From assembly GCF_004345825.1 (NCBI RefSeq), contig NZ_SLXM01000006.1:62001-126000 (forward strand): a DNA stretch of 64,000 nucleotides, in the 5' to 3' direction. The notes beneath the pieces are model-generated. The model made no database searches, had not been told where the DNA came from, and saw only the letters and a list, made by a program, of their open reading frames with translations. The DNA is from Tenacibaculum skagerrakense. Its GTDB lineage: Bacteria; Bacteroidota; Bacteroidia; Flavobacteriales; Flavobacteriaceae. This document shows, piece by piece, positions 18,161-26,410 of this stretch. Both the position numbers and the translations under genes were made by a program. Each line of letters opens with the position of its first letter. Position 1 is the stretch's first letter.

Positions 18161-20014
18161 ATGTTAGAAAATAATGATAACAGCTTAGACGAAACAACTA
18201 AAGGAGAAATTCAAAATCAAATTACTAACGAAACCGAACAGGCAGATGAAGCAATTAGTGAAGTAGAAAATGTAGTTGCTGAAAATTCTGAAAAGGAGGA
18301 AAACTTCGAAATACCGATGAAAGAATATAGCGGTATGGAGTTGGAAGTGCTTGTTTCTGAATTGCAAAGTCTTTTAAAAAACAATCCTGTTCATCTTATC
18401 AAAAAAAATGCAGATGCTATTAAAAATGCATTTAATCTTAAGTTTGGTAAGTTGTTGTCTGAAAAAAAAGCTGAGTTTTTAGCTGAAGGAGGAAACTCTA
18501 TTGATTTTCAGTTTTCTAGTCCAATTAAAACAGAATACAATAAATTATTAAAGGAGTATAAAGAAAAAAGAGATGGTTACTATAAACAATTAGATGATCA
18601 GCTTAAAAATAATTTAGAAAAAAGGAATGCATTAATTGAAGAACTAAAGAATTTAATTGAAAATGCAGATCCTAAAACAATGTATAACGATTTCCAACAG
18701 ATTCAAGAGCAATGGAAATCGGTAGGTCCAGTTCCTAGAACACGTTATAATGATACTTGGAAAACATACCATCATCATGTAGAGCGTTTCTATGATTTAT
18801 TACATTTAAATCAAGACTTCAGAGAACTTGATTTTAAACATAATTTAGAGGAAAAATTAAAGCTAATAGATAGAGCAGAAGCATTACATGAAATGGAAGA
18901 TGTTAATGCTGCTTTTAAAGAGCTGCAAGAATTACATCGTTTGTGGAAAGAGGAGGTAGGACCTGTTAGTAGAGAGTTTAGAGAAGATGTTTGGAATAAA
19001 TTTAGTAATGCTACAAAGAAACTTCATGATAAAAGACATGATTTTTTCCGTGATCTAAAATCAAAACATCAAGAAATTATTAATGAAAAATTAGAAATAG
19101 TTGAAAAAATTAGCAACTACGATTTTTCTAAGAATAAAACACACAAAGACTGGCAAAAGAGTATAAAAGATATTGAAGCTCTTAGAAAAAAATACTTTGA
19201 TGTAGGAAAACTTCCTTTTAATAAAAGCGAAACAGTTTGGCAAAAGTTGAAAGAAGCTACAAAGAAATTCAACGCAGCTAAAAATGTTTTTTATAAGCAA
19301 GAGAAATCTTCTCAAACCGATAACTTGAGAAAGAAAATGGAATTGGTTGAATTAGCAGAAAGTCTTAAGGATAGTGAAGATTGGGATGCAACAACAAACA
19401 CCATGAAACGAATTCAATCAGAATGGAAAAAAATTGGTCATGTGCCGAGAAAGTTTTCTGATGAAATATGGAACCGATTTAAAAATGCTTGTAACCATTT
19501 CTTTGATCGTTTTAATGCACATAGAGACGGCGTTTCTCAAGAACAAGAAGCTGTTGTTGTAGAAAAGAAAAAATTTATCGAGGATTTTAAAAATAACAAC
19601 TCTTTAACCTTAGAGGATGTAAAAGAGGCAATTGTTAGTTGGAGAGAACTTGGTGCTCTGCCAAGAAATGCTAGGCATTTAGATGGTAAATTCAATAAAG
19701 AAGTTGATGCTAAATTATCTAGTCTTAATTTGGGTAGAGAAGAAATTGAAATGATGAAATTCAAAAACATAATCGATAATTTATTAGCTCAAGAAGATTA
19801 TAGAAAATTAGATAGTGAGCAGTTTTTTGTACGAAAAAAGATAACAGAAACCGTCAGAGAAATGCAGCAGTTAGAGAATAATTTGAGCTTTATTTCTAAC
19901 GCAACAGAGGACAATCCTTTGGTTAAAAATGTTAGAAATGGTATTGAGGACTTTAAAGAGCAACTTGATATTTGGCAAGCTAAATTAGAGTATCTTAAGA
20001 AATTAGATTATTAA
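18161..20014 (+). CDS. DUF349 repeat protein
   Basis: A 617-residue, highly charged, helical protein. After an acidic N-terminal region (about 1-50), DUF349 units of roughly 70-75 residues repeat, recognisable by W-x-x-x-G-x-x-P-R sites: QEQWKSVGPVPRTRYNDTW, LWKEEVGPVSREFREDVW, WQKSIKDIEALRKKY, EWKKIGHVPRKFSDEIW and SWRELGALPRNAR. The function of DUF349 is not established. There is no signal peptide or membrane segment, so it is cytoplasmic. It follows aroE after 111 bp, probably from its own promoter, and ends at a strong bidirectional terminator. Confidence 0.85.
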   Translation: MLENNDNSLDETTKGEIQNQITNETEQADEAISEVENVVAENSEKEENFEIPMKEYSGMELEVLVSELQSLLKNNPVHLIKKNADAIKNAFNLKFGKLLSEKKAEFLAEGGNSIDFQFSSPIKTEYNKLLKEYKEKRDGYYKQLDDQLKNNLEKRNALIEELKNLIENADPKTMYNDFQQIQEQWKSVGPVPRTRYNDTWKTYHHHVERFYDLLHLNQDFRELDFKHNLEEKLKLIDRAEALHEMEDVNAAFKELQELHRLWKEEVGPVSREFREDVWNKFSNATKKLHDKRHDFFRDLKSKHQEIINEKLEIVEKISNYDFSKNKTHKDWQKSIKDIEALRKKYFDVGKLPFNKSETVWQKLKEATKKFNAAKNVFYKQEKSSQTDNLRKKMELVELAESLKDSEDWDATTNTMKRIQSEWKKIGHVPRKFSDEIWNRFKNACNHFFDRFNAHRDGVSQEQEAVVVEKKKFIEDFKNNNSLTLEDVKEAIVSWRELGALPRNARHLDGKFNKEVDAKLSSLNLGREEIEMMKFKNIIDNLLAQEDYRKLDSEQFFVRKKITETVREMQQLENNLSFISNATEDNPLVKNVRNGIEDFKEQLDIWQAKLEYLKKLDY

Positions 20015-20037
20015 TATAATCATCAAATATGAAAAAT

Positions 20038-20068
20038 AAAATGCCCACAATAACGTGGGCATTTTTTA
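20038..20068. terminator. Bidirectional terminator between DUF349 and transglycosylase genes
   Basis: The 8-bp GC-rich stem atgcccac / gtgggcat with loop aataac is flanked by A and T runs. It sits between convergent genes and touches the stop codon of the minus-strand gene. Confidence 0.9.
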
Positions 20069-21010
20069 TGATTTATAAGGAATTTTAATTTTATATTCTT
20101 TTCCGCTTCTATTGTTAAGCTTTGTTTCTCTTAGCCAAGGATTAACCAATTTTAATTCTTTGTAAGTGATGTCATACTGCTTCGCAAAATCAGCGATATC
20201 TTCTATAGGTTTGTCTATTATTATTTCTTTTACTTTAGGATAAGTGTACAAGTCATCTTTCTCAAAAATAAATCCATACTTTTCAGGATGAGACATAATT
20301 TCCTTTAAAGCTAAAATTCTAAATAGATAACGACCAGTTTCAACATTGAGTAGTAAATCATAGTAATTGGTTACTTTTTGTTCTTTTAAACGTTGTGAAA
20401 TTCTTCCATTTCCAGCATTGTAAGCAGCAGCAGCTAATGTCCAACTACCAAATAAATCCTTAGATTTTTTTAAATATTCAGCAGCAACTTTGGTAGAAAG
20501 TTCTAAATTATATCGTTCATCTACATTGTCATTAACCTCTAAACCATATTCTCTACCTGTTGAAGGTAAAAAATGCCAATATCCAGCAGCTCCTTTATAA
20601 GAAGGTACTTGAATCAAAGCACTTTCAGCGACACATAAATATTTAAAATCATCTGGAAGATTATGTTTTTTTAATAAAGGCTCAATCAAAGGAAAAAATT
20701 TATTAGCCCTTTTAATTAAAAGTAATGCATTCGATTGCCAATAAGTATTCACCAATAATTCTCTATCTAATCGTTCAAAAATATCTGATTTTTCTAGAGG
20801 AACTCTTTCTCCTGCAAATTCTAAATATTCAGGAACTTTTACTGCTTTTACCTGATAGGTGTCGCTTACACTTTTAGATACAATTAATGTATCTTTTTTT
20901 ACAGTGTTTTCTTTGCTTGAAACTGTTTTTACTCTTGTTAAATTCAAAAGTAAGAATCCAACAATAAGTGTAACAGATAAAAATAGTATACGTAAAAAAT
21001 TTGATCTCAT
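20066..21010 (-). CDS. Membrane-anchored lytic murein transglycosylase (MltD/SLT-like)
   Basis: A 314-residue protein with one N-terminal signal-anchor (about 7-24). The SLT domain holds the catalytic glutamate E129 in YLCVAESAL, followed by GAAGYWHFLPSTGREYGL and the AAAAYNAGNGRI motif. The C-terminal part (about 258-310, DIADFAKQYDITYKELKLVN...) looks like a LysM-type peptidoglycan-binding segment. Such enzymes cut the MurNAc-GlcNAc bond without water, forming 1,6-anhydroMurNAc. It is the last gene of a minus-strand group that also holds a hydrolase and a DUF6438 lipoprotein. Confidence 0.88.
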   Translation of the reverse strand: MRSNFLRILFLSVTLIVGFLLLNLTRVKTVSSKENTVKKDTLIVSKSVSDTYQVKAVKVPEYLEFAGERVPLEKSDIFERLDRELLVNTYWQSNALLLIKRANKFFPLIEPLLKKHNLPDDFKYLCVAESALIQVPSYKGAAGYWHFLPSTGREYGLEVNDNVDERYNLELSTKVAAEYLKKSKDLFGSWTLAAAAYNAGNGRISQRLKEQKVTNYYDLLLNVETGRYLFRILALKEIMSHPEKYGFIFEKDDLYTYPKVKEIIIDKPIEDIADFAKQYDITYKELKLVNPWLRETKLNNRSGKEYKIKIPYKS

Positions 21011-21034
21011 AATTGTATTATTTTAAAAAAGAAA

Positions 21035-21697
21035 TTAGCAGGCACATTGCTTTTCAAGAATTTTAGAAATTATTCTTGCTTTATTTAAAATCATAATATG
21101 TGTGCCGTTATCAATTTCAATATAGTTTTTTATATGCTTAGATGGAAAAATTTCATCTTTATTTCCATGTATATGAATAACGCCTTCTAATTCATAATCT
21201 TGTTTCCAGTTTAGAACATTGTGAATTGCCCATTCTAAATAAGTGGCATTACGAATTGATAAATACATTTTGTACAATTCGGCTCTTTTTTTTAGATAGT
21301 CACCTAAAAATAGATGTTCATAATTTTCTATGTTCTCTACAATTTTGGTCGGAAATAATTTGTAAGCCTTCGTCTTTTGAGCAATTTTTAGTCTGTTTGG
21401 TAATTCTTTATTGCTCTTAATACTTGAAATAATGATTGTTTTCTTACAATCAATAATTTTACTCATTTCCTGTACCATAACACCTCCAAAAGATACACCC
21501 ACTAAAACTGGGTTCGGATGTGTAATACATTCACACATTCTAGAAGCATAACTTTCGATACTTTCCTCTGTTGAAAGCGGAATAATCCAATCTAAAAAAT
21601 GAGCTTCAAATAAATTATCATCAAAGGTTAAATACTCAAATATTTTTGTGTTAGCTGCAAGTCCTGGTACAAAGTATATATGAGTCTTTTGATTCAT
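21035..21697 (-). CDS. Alpha/beta hydrolase
   Basis: A 220-residue cytoplasmic alpha/beta-hydrolase. The nucleophile elbow is GVSFGG with S69, the acid is probably D181 in HGNKDEIFP, and the base is H200 in GTHIMI. A short first strand and oxyanion loop (YFVPGLAAN) come first. Substrate is unknown; there is no signal peptide. Only 3 bp separate it from the DUF6438 gene upstream, and 24 bp from the transglycosylase downstream. Confidence 0.82.
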   Translation of the reverse strand: MNQKTHIYFVPGLAANTKIFEYLTFDDNLFEAHFLDWIIPLSTEESIESYASRMCECITHPNPVLVGVSFGGVMVQEMSKIIDCKKTIIISSIKSNKELPNRLKIAQKTKAYKLFPTKIVENIENYEHLFLGDYLKKRAELYKMYLSIRNATYLEWAIHNVLNWKQDYELEGVIHIHGNKDEIFPSKHIKNYIEIDNGTHIMILNKARIISKILEKQCAC

Positions 21698-21700
21698 TTT

Positions 21701-22438
21701 TTATTCAAATAATTTTTTCTCTAAAAGAATACCTTCAATGTATTCGTTTAATTCCATTAATTCTTCTGGTACGTCATCATTCCATAAGCGAACTTGAACT
21801 TGCTTTCCATCATGTACTAAAAAAGTACTTGGCAAATCCATTATTCTAGGATTGTCGTAAATATCTTTGTAGGAAGAGAAGTCTTTTTTATTTAACAACT
21901 CTGTTATAGTACTCAATTCTTTATCAGATAATTTAAATTCTTTAGGACCTTTTTCTAGAACAAATTCTTTTCCCTCATAAGAAACATTCCCTTTTTTGTC
22001 TATATATACATCATAAGAAGGGCAGTCTCCCATACATTTAGTTTTGCGAATTGCTACCAATGTGTTTTGCTCTCTTTCAATTAATTCTTTTGCAGTTGAT
22101 GTTGAATTTACTTTAATAGTTCTAAATTCTTGTGAATTTTGTAATCGTTCAGTCCAGAAATCAAGTTTTCCATCAGGCGTTACAATAACTGCAATTTTAG
22201 AAGCTTCGTTATCCAATACCATCTTTTTCCATTTCAATCCGCTATTTGTAACCAAAGCTTTAACATTATCAATGCTTTTTGGGTTACTTAAAACAACAAT
22301 AAGTTGGTTTGTTGGTTCTTCCGAAACTGTTTCTTTAGGGCTATTTTGCTCTGTTTTAGTTTCTGTGTCAGAAGACTTTTCTTTAGAAGTGCCGCAGCTT
22401 AAAGCTAACAATAAAATGGTCATGTATACTAACTTCAT
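21701..22438 (-). CDS. DUF6438 lipoprotein
   Basis: A 245-residue lipoprotein: the signal MKLVYMTILLLALSC gives lipidated C15, followed by a Ser/Thr/Glu-rich linker (about 17-45). The C-terminal half contains the DUF6438 pattern, with KTKCMGDCPSYDVYIDKKG and a long FVLEKGPKEFKLSD segment. An N-terminal part (about 46-115) is a separate small alpha/beta domain. The function of DUF6438 is unknown. The gene lies 38 bp after mtaB on the same strand. Confidence 0.75.
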   Translation of the reverse strand: MKLVYMTILLLALSCGTSKEKSSDTETKTEQNSPKETVSEEPTNQLIVVLSNPKSIDNVKALVTNSGLKWKKMVLDNEASKIAVIVTPDGKLDFWTERLQNSQEFRTIKVNSTSTAKELIEREQNTLVAIRKTKCMGDCPSYDVYIDKKGNVSYEGKEFVLEKGPKEFKLSDKELSTITELLNKKDFSSYKDIYDNPRIMDLPSTFLVHDGKQVQVRLWNDDVPEELMELNEYIEGILLEKKLFE

Positions 22439-22476
22439 ATAGTTTTTTTTAGAGGTGAATTAATATTGATGTTAAT

Positions 22477-23811
22477 TTAAGCAATTACTTTCGTATCAAC
22501 AAAGTTGAAACGAACCAATCCGTCTTCGTCTATTTCTGTAAGGGTTACTTTATGTAAGGTATTGACCAATTCTGGATTCCATGGAGTCTTAACTTTTACA
22601 TAATTTTCTGTAAATCCATGAATATATCCTTCTTTATTTTCGCCTTCAAATAAAACAGTAAGAGTGTTTCCTAGCTGACTTACATAAAAGGCTCTTCTTT
22701 TCTTTACAGATAAACCTCTTAACATTTTGCTACGTTTAGCACGAACATTTTTAGAAACCACACCATCCATTAAAACAGCTTCAGTATTTGGTCTTTCTGA
22801 GTAGGTGAAAACATGCAAATAAGAGATGTCCAATTCAGATAAATAATTGTAGGTTTCCAAGAATAATTCATCGGTTTCACCAGGAAACCCAACAATAACA
22901 TCAACACCAATACAAGCATTTGGCATCACTTCTTTGATTTTTGCCACTCTATCTGTATACACTTTTCTTAAATAACGACGTTTCATTTTTTTAAGAAGCG
23001 TATCACTACCAGATTGAAGTGGAATATGAAAATGAGGTACAAAAGTTTCTGAATTTGCAACAAAATCTATCGTTTCATCTTTCAATAAATTAGGTTCTAT
23101 TGAAGAAATTCGAAGCCTATGAATACCTTCAACCGTATCTAAGTTTTGAACTAACTCTAAAAAAGTATGCTCATGTTTTTTATTTCCAAATTCACCTTTT
23201 CCGTAATCACCAATATTTACACCAGTTAATACAATTTCTTTTATTCCTTTTTCAGAAATTTCCTTAGCATTTTGTAGAACATTTTCTAATGTATCACTTC
23301 TTGAAATACCTCTTGCTAAAGGAATTGTACAATACGTACACTTGTAATCACATCCATCTTGTACTTTTAAGAAAGCTCTAGTTCTATCTCCAATAGAATA
23401 TGAACCTACATAAAAATCAGCATCTTCAATTTCACAAGAATGTACTTCTCCAATATCATTTTTTGTTAAGTCGTTAATATAACTAGTGACATTAAACTTT
23501 TCTGTAGCTCCCAATACTAAGTCAACACCATCAACTGCTGCTAACTCTTCTGGTTTTAATTGAGCATAACAACCTACGGCTATAAGAAAAGCCTCTGGAT
23601 TTTGTTTTAAAGCCGATTTAACAATTGACTTAAATCGTTTATCAGCATTATCAGTAACAGAGCAAGTGTTAATAACATAAACATCTGCTTTTTCTTCAAA
23701 CTCAACTCTACTAAATCCTTCGTTAACAAAATTACGAGTGATAGTTGAAGTTTCCGAAAAGTTTAATTTGCATCCTAATGTGTAAAAAGCTACTTTTTTT
23801 TCCGCATTCAT
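22477..23811 (-). CDS. mtaB: tRNA (t6A37-C2)-methylthiotransferase MtaB
   Basis: MtaB converts t6A37 to ms2t6A by radical SAM chemistry with two 4Fe-4S clusters. The UPF0004 domain supplies C14 (TLGCKLN), C50 (VINTCSVT) and C81 (AVGCYAQ); the radical-SAM triad is C154, C158 and C161 in GCDYKCTYC; a TRAM-like domain ends the protein. The start is set at ATG 23811 (444 residues, MNAEKKVAFYTLGC), although the frame is open further to 24030; that extension is the antisense of the GNAT gene and has no family match. The substrate modification t6A depends on TsaD, also in this window. Confidence 0.94.
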   Translation of the reverse strand: MNAEKKVAFYTLGCKLNFSETSTITRNFVNEGFSRVEFEEKADVYVINTCSVTDNADKRFKSIVKSALKQNPEAFLIAVGCYAQLKPEELAAVDGVDLVLGATEKFNVTSYINDLTKNDIGEVHSCEIEDADFYVGSYSIGDRTRAFLKVQDGCDYKCTYCTIPLARGISRSDTLENVLQNAKEISEKGIKEIVLTGVNIGDYGKGEFGNKKHEHTFLELVQNLDTVEGIHRLRISSIEPNLLKDETIDFVANSETFVPHFHIPLQSGSDTLLKKMKRRYLRKVYTDRVAKIKEVMPNACIGVDVIVGFPGETDELFLETYNYLSELDISYLHVFTYSERPNTEAVLMDGVVSKNVRAKRSKMLRGLSVKKRRAFYVSQLGNTLTVLFEGENKEGYIHGFTENYVKVKTPWNPELVNTLHKVTLTEIDEDGLVRFNFVDTKVIA

Positions 23812-23832
23812 TCTTGTACATTTAACCGACTG

Positions 23833-23840
23833 CAAAAGTA
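23833..23840 (-). promoter_or_regulatory. Putative -7 element of mtaB
   Basis: Minus-strand TACTTTTG matches TAnnTTTG, 22 bp before the mtaB start. No clear -33 TTTG is seen. The element sits in the 40-bp gap to the divergent acetyltransferase and supports the short mtaB start. Confidence 0.4.
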
Positions 23841-23851
23841 CGATATTGAAA

Positions 23852-24352
23852 ATGATTTTTGAAACAGAAAGATTAGTAATTAGAAAACTGTTAACTAGTG
23901 ATTTAACTTCGTTTTTTGAGTTAGAAAGTAATCCTAAAGTCTTACAATATGCTACAGGTGAGGTGAAAACATTACCAGAATGTGAAAGAGAACTGCTAGA
24001 GCTTATTGAGAAATATGATGTAAAGGACAACGATTTTTGGATTTATGCAATTGTAAGAAAGTCTGACAAACAATTTATTGGAACCTTAGCGTTGGTTAAA
24101 GATGAAGAAGGAGATGATGAAATAGGATACCGATTTATTGAACGATTTTGGGGGAACAAATATGCAAGTGAAGTATGTGAAGGATTGATTTCTTATTGTA
24201 AAAAAACAGGAATGAAAAAGCTTATCGGAAATGTAGTAAATGAAAATCTAGCATCGGAAAAAATTTTATTACGATTTGGCTTTAAAAAAGTAAAGGAATT
24301 TATAAGTGATGATATTGGCTTGCTCGAAACTAAATACCAATTAATTTTATGA
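23852..24352 (+). CDS. GNAT family N-acetyltransferase (RimJ/RimL-like)
   Basis: A 166-residue acetyltransferase starting MIFETERLVIRKL, the classic opening of the RimJ/RimL-type GNAT group. Further marks are the FIGTLALVKD strand, IGYRFIERFWGNKYASEV in the acetyl-CoA-binding region, and the NEKS-like VNENLASEKILLRFGF. The substrate cannot be read from the sequence. A TTG two codons upstream (23846) is also in frame, but ATG 23852 fits the family better. It overlaps the next gene by 4 bp (ATGA). Confidence 0.85.
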   Translation: MIFETERLVIRKLLTSDLTSFFELESNPKVLQYATGEVKTLPECERELLELIEKYDVKDNDFWIYAIVRKSDKQFIGTLALVKDEEGDDEIGYRFIERFWGNKYASEVCEGLISYCKKTGMKKLIGNVVNENLASEKILLRFGFKKVKEFISDDIGLLETKYQLIL

Positions 24353-24666
24353 TTGCAAGAACACCTGCACCTCCTTATTATGCAGTAATTTTTACGAGTA
24401 TTCGTACAGAAGGAGATAATGATTATACTATTACTGCAGATAAAATGGTTGAATTGGCACAATTACAAGAAGGGTATTTGGGTATTGAAAGTGCCAGAAA
24501 TGACATTGGTATAACGGTTTCTTACTGGAAAGATCTAGAAGCCATTAAACAATGGAAAATGCAACTTGATCATACAGAAGCAAGAGAAAAGGGAAGGATT
24601 ACATGGTATCAGCAATTTAAAGTTAGAATTAGTAAAGTAGAACGAGATTATGGTTTTGAGAAGTAG
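24349..24666 (+). CDS. ABM-domain (antibiotic biosynthesis monooxygenase-like) protein
   Basis: A 105-residue dimeric alpha+beta barrel-type protein. The pattern YYAVIFTSIRT, then MVELAQLQEGYLGIESAR, GITVSYWKDLEAIKQWK and HTEAREKGR matches the ABM/YgiN-like superfamily. Despite the name, most members have no proven monooxygenase role. It is translationally coupled to the GNAT gene (4-bp overlap) and overlaps the solute-binding gene by 17 bp. Confidence 0.82.
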   Translation: MIARTPAPPYYAVIFTSIRTEGDNDYTITADKMVELAQLQEGYLGIESARNDIGITVSYWKDLEAIKQWKMQLDHTEAREKGRITWYQQFKVRISKVERDYGFEK

Positions 24667-26251
24667 TGTTTTATTATTCATTATTTGTGTTTTAGTATCG
24701 TGTAATCAGAGGAAAAAACAGTTTGATGATAGTCAGGTTTTTAGATACAATGAACATTCGAATATTACATCATTAGATCCTGCTTTTTCAAAAGATCAAC
24801 GAAATATTTGGGCTGTAAATCAGTTGTTTAATGGCTTGGTTCAGTTAGATGATTCTTTACATGTAAAGCCAGATATTGCCAAACGATGGGAAATAAGTAA
24901 TGATGGAGCTGAATATACTTTTTTCTTGAGAGATGATGTGTATTTTCATAAACATGAACAGTTTGGAGAAACTAAAACAAGAAAAGTCAAAGCACAAGAT
25001 TTTACGTATTCTTTTAATCGACTACTAGATGACAATGTTGCATCTCCAGGAAGATGGGTATTACAAAACGTAAAAGCATTTGAGGCTTTGAACGATTCTG
25101 TATTTCAAATACAACTAAACAAGCCTTTTCCACCTTTTTTAGGATTATTAAGTATGAAATATTGTTCTGTAGTTCCTAAAGAAATTGTGTCGTTTTATGG
25201 AAAAGAGTTTAGATCAAATCCAATTGGAACCGGTCCTTTTAAATTTAAGTTGTGGGTAGAAAACACCAAATTGGTTTTAAGAAAGAATAATAATTATTTC
25301 GAAAAAGATGCAAAAGGAAATCAGTTACCATACTTAGAAGCCGTTGCTATTACTTTTCTTCCAGATAAGCAAAGTGAGTTTCTACAATTCGTACAAGGAA
25401 ATTTAGATTTTATGAAAAGTTTAGATGCATCTTATAAAGATGAAATTTTATCAACATCAGGTTCTTTAGTAGATAGTTATAAGGATAAAATCAACATGCA
25501 AAAAGCTTCTTATTTAAATACTGAATATCTTGGTTTCTTTCTGGAAGGAAAAGATGATAATCCAGTGCAATCAAAATTAATTAGACAAGCTATGAATTAC
25601 GGGTTTGATCGTCGAAAAATGATGACTTTCCTAAGGAATAATATTGGAACACCAGCAAATCATGGCTTCATACCAAAAGGGTTACCTTCTTTTAATGCAC
25701 AAGTTGGTTACAATTATTCACCCGAAAAAGCTAAGAGTTTGGTTAAAGAATATAAAACCAATACTGGAAAATCAGAGGTAAATATTACAATAACAACAAA
25801 TAGTAGTTATTTAGATTTATGTGAATTTATTCAAAGAGAACTTCAAAATATTGGGTTAACTGTAACTGTAAATGTAATTCCACCTTCTACATTAAGACAA
25901 GGAAAGGCTAATGGTAAATTGTCTATTTTCAGAGCAAGTTGGATTGCAGATTATCCAGATGCCGAGAATTACTTATCGCTATTTTATAGCAAAAATTTTA
26001 CACCCAACGGGCCTAATTACACACATTTTTCAAATTCAACGTATGATACTTTATATGAAGAATCTATTAGTGAAGTGGATAATTTGAAAAGGTATAAATT
26101 ATATCAAAAAATGGATAGTATTTTGATTAGTGAGGCTCCTGTAATTCCATTATACTACGATGAAGTTGTTCGATTTTCTCAAAAAAACGTCAAAGGATTA
26201 GGGGTTAATCCTATAGATATGCTAAGTTTAAAGAGGGTTTACAAACAGTAA
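24650..26251 (+). CDS. ABC transporter substrate-binding lipoprotein (peptide/nickel family 5)
   Basis: A 533-residue SBP_bac_5 protein. The lipobox VLVSC gives C18. Family features include FNGLVQLDDSLHVKPDIAKRW, with the WEISNDGAEYTFFLRDDVYFH segment typical of DppA/OppA, and NPIGTGPFKF. It would bind oligopeptides or similar ligands for an ABC importer, but no permease or ATPase gene is adjacent, so it is an orphan binding protein. Its start lies inside the ABM gene, implying translational coupling. Confidence 0.88.
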   Translation: MVLRSSVLLFIICVLVSCNQRKKQFDDSQVFRYNEHSNITSLDPAFSKDQRNIWAVNQLFNGLVQLDDSLHVKPDIAKRWEISNDGAEYTFFLRDDVYFHKHEQFGETKTRKVKAQDFTYSFNRLLDDNVASPGRWVLQNVKAFEALNDSVFQIQLNKPFPPFLGLLSMKYCSVVPKEIVSFYGKEFRSNPIGTGPFKFKLWVENTKLVLRKNNNYFEKDAKGNQLPYLEAVAITFLPDKQSEFLQFVQGNLDFMKSLDASYKDEILSTSGSLVDSYKDKINMQKASYLNTEYLGFFLEGKDDNPVQSKLIRQAMNYGFDRRKMMTFLRNNIGTPANHGFIPKGLPSFNAQVGYNYSPEKAKSLVKEYKTNTGKSEVNITITTNSSYLDLCEFIQRELQNIGLTVTVNVIPPSTLRQGKANGKLSIFRASWIADYPDAENYLSLFYSKNFTPNGPNYTHFSNSTYDTLYEESISEVDNLKRYKLYQKMDSILISEAPVIPLYYDEVVRFSQKNVKGLGVNPIDMLSLKRVYKQ

Positions 26252-26264
26252 ACTGAGTTTTTAT

Positions 26265-26295
26265 AAAATTTTTATAATAATTTTATAAAAATTTT
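26265..26295. repeat. AT-only perfect inverted repeat
   Basis: A 13-bp perfect palindrome arm pair (aaaatttttataa / ttataaaaatttt) with a 5-nt loop begins 14 bp after the solute-binding gene stop. With its T-rich flank it may act as a weak terminator. Confidence 0.6.
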
Positions 26296-26300
26296 GATGT

Positions 26301-26334
26301 TTTGTTATAAAAAATAACATAGAGGTTATTTTTG
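26301..26334 (+). promoter_or_regulatory. Putative promoter of the M36 protease
   Basis: TTTG-N22-TATTTTTG matches the Bacteroidota consensus apart from slightly long spacing. It lies about 77 bp before the protease start, so a leader of roughly 70 nt is predicted. Confidence 0.5.
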
Positions 26335-26410
26335 TTTATTTTTTAAGTTAAATATTTTGTGATTTAATAATTTTTTAACTTTATAAAAACCTTTCAAAAA
26401 TCAATCAATT

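Noticed and set aside
22044..22442. A 132-codon plus-strand open frame
   Set aside because: It lies antisense within the DUF6438 lipoprotein gene, which has a signal sequence and family motifs; the plus frame has none.
23812..24030. N-terminal extension of MtaB
   Set aside because: The extra residues are Ser-rich antisense of the acetyltransferase gene and precede a normal MtaB start with a promoter-like element between.
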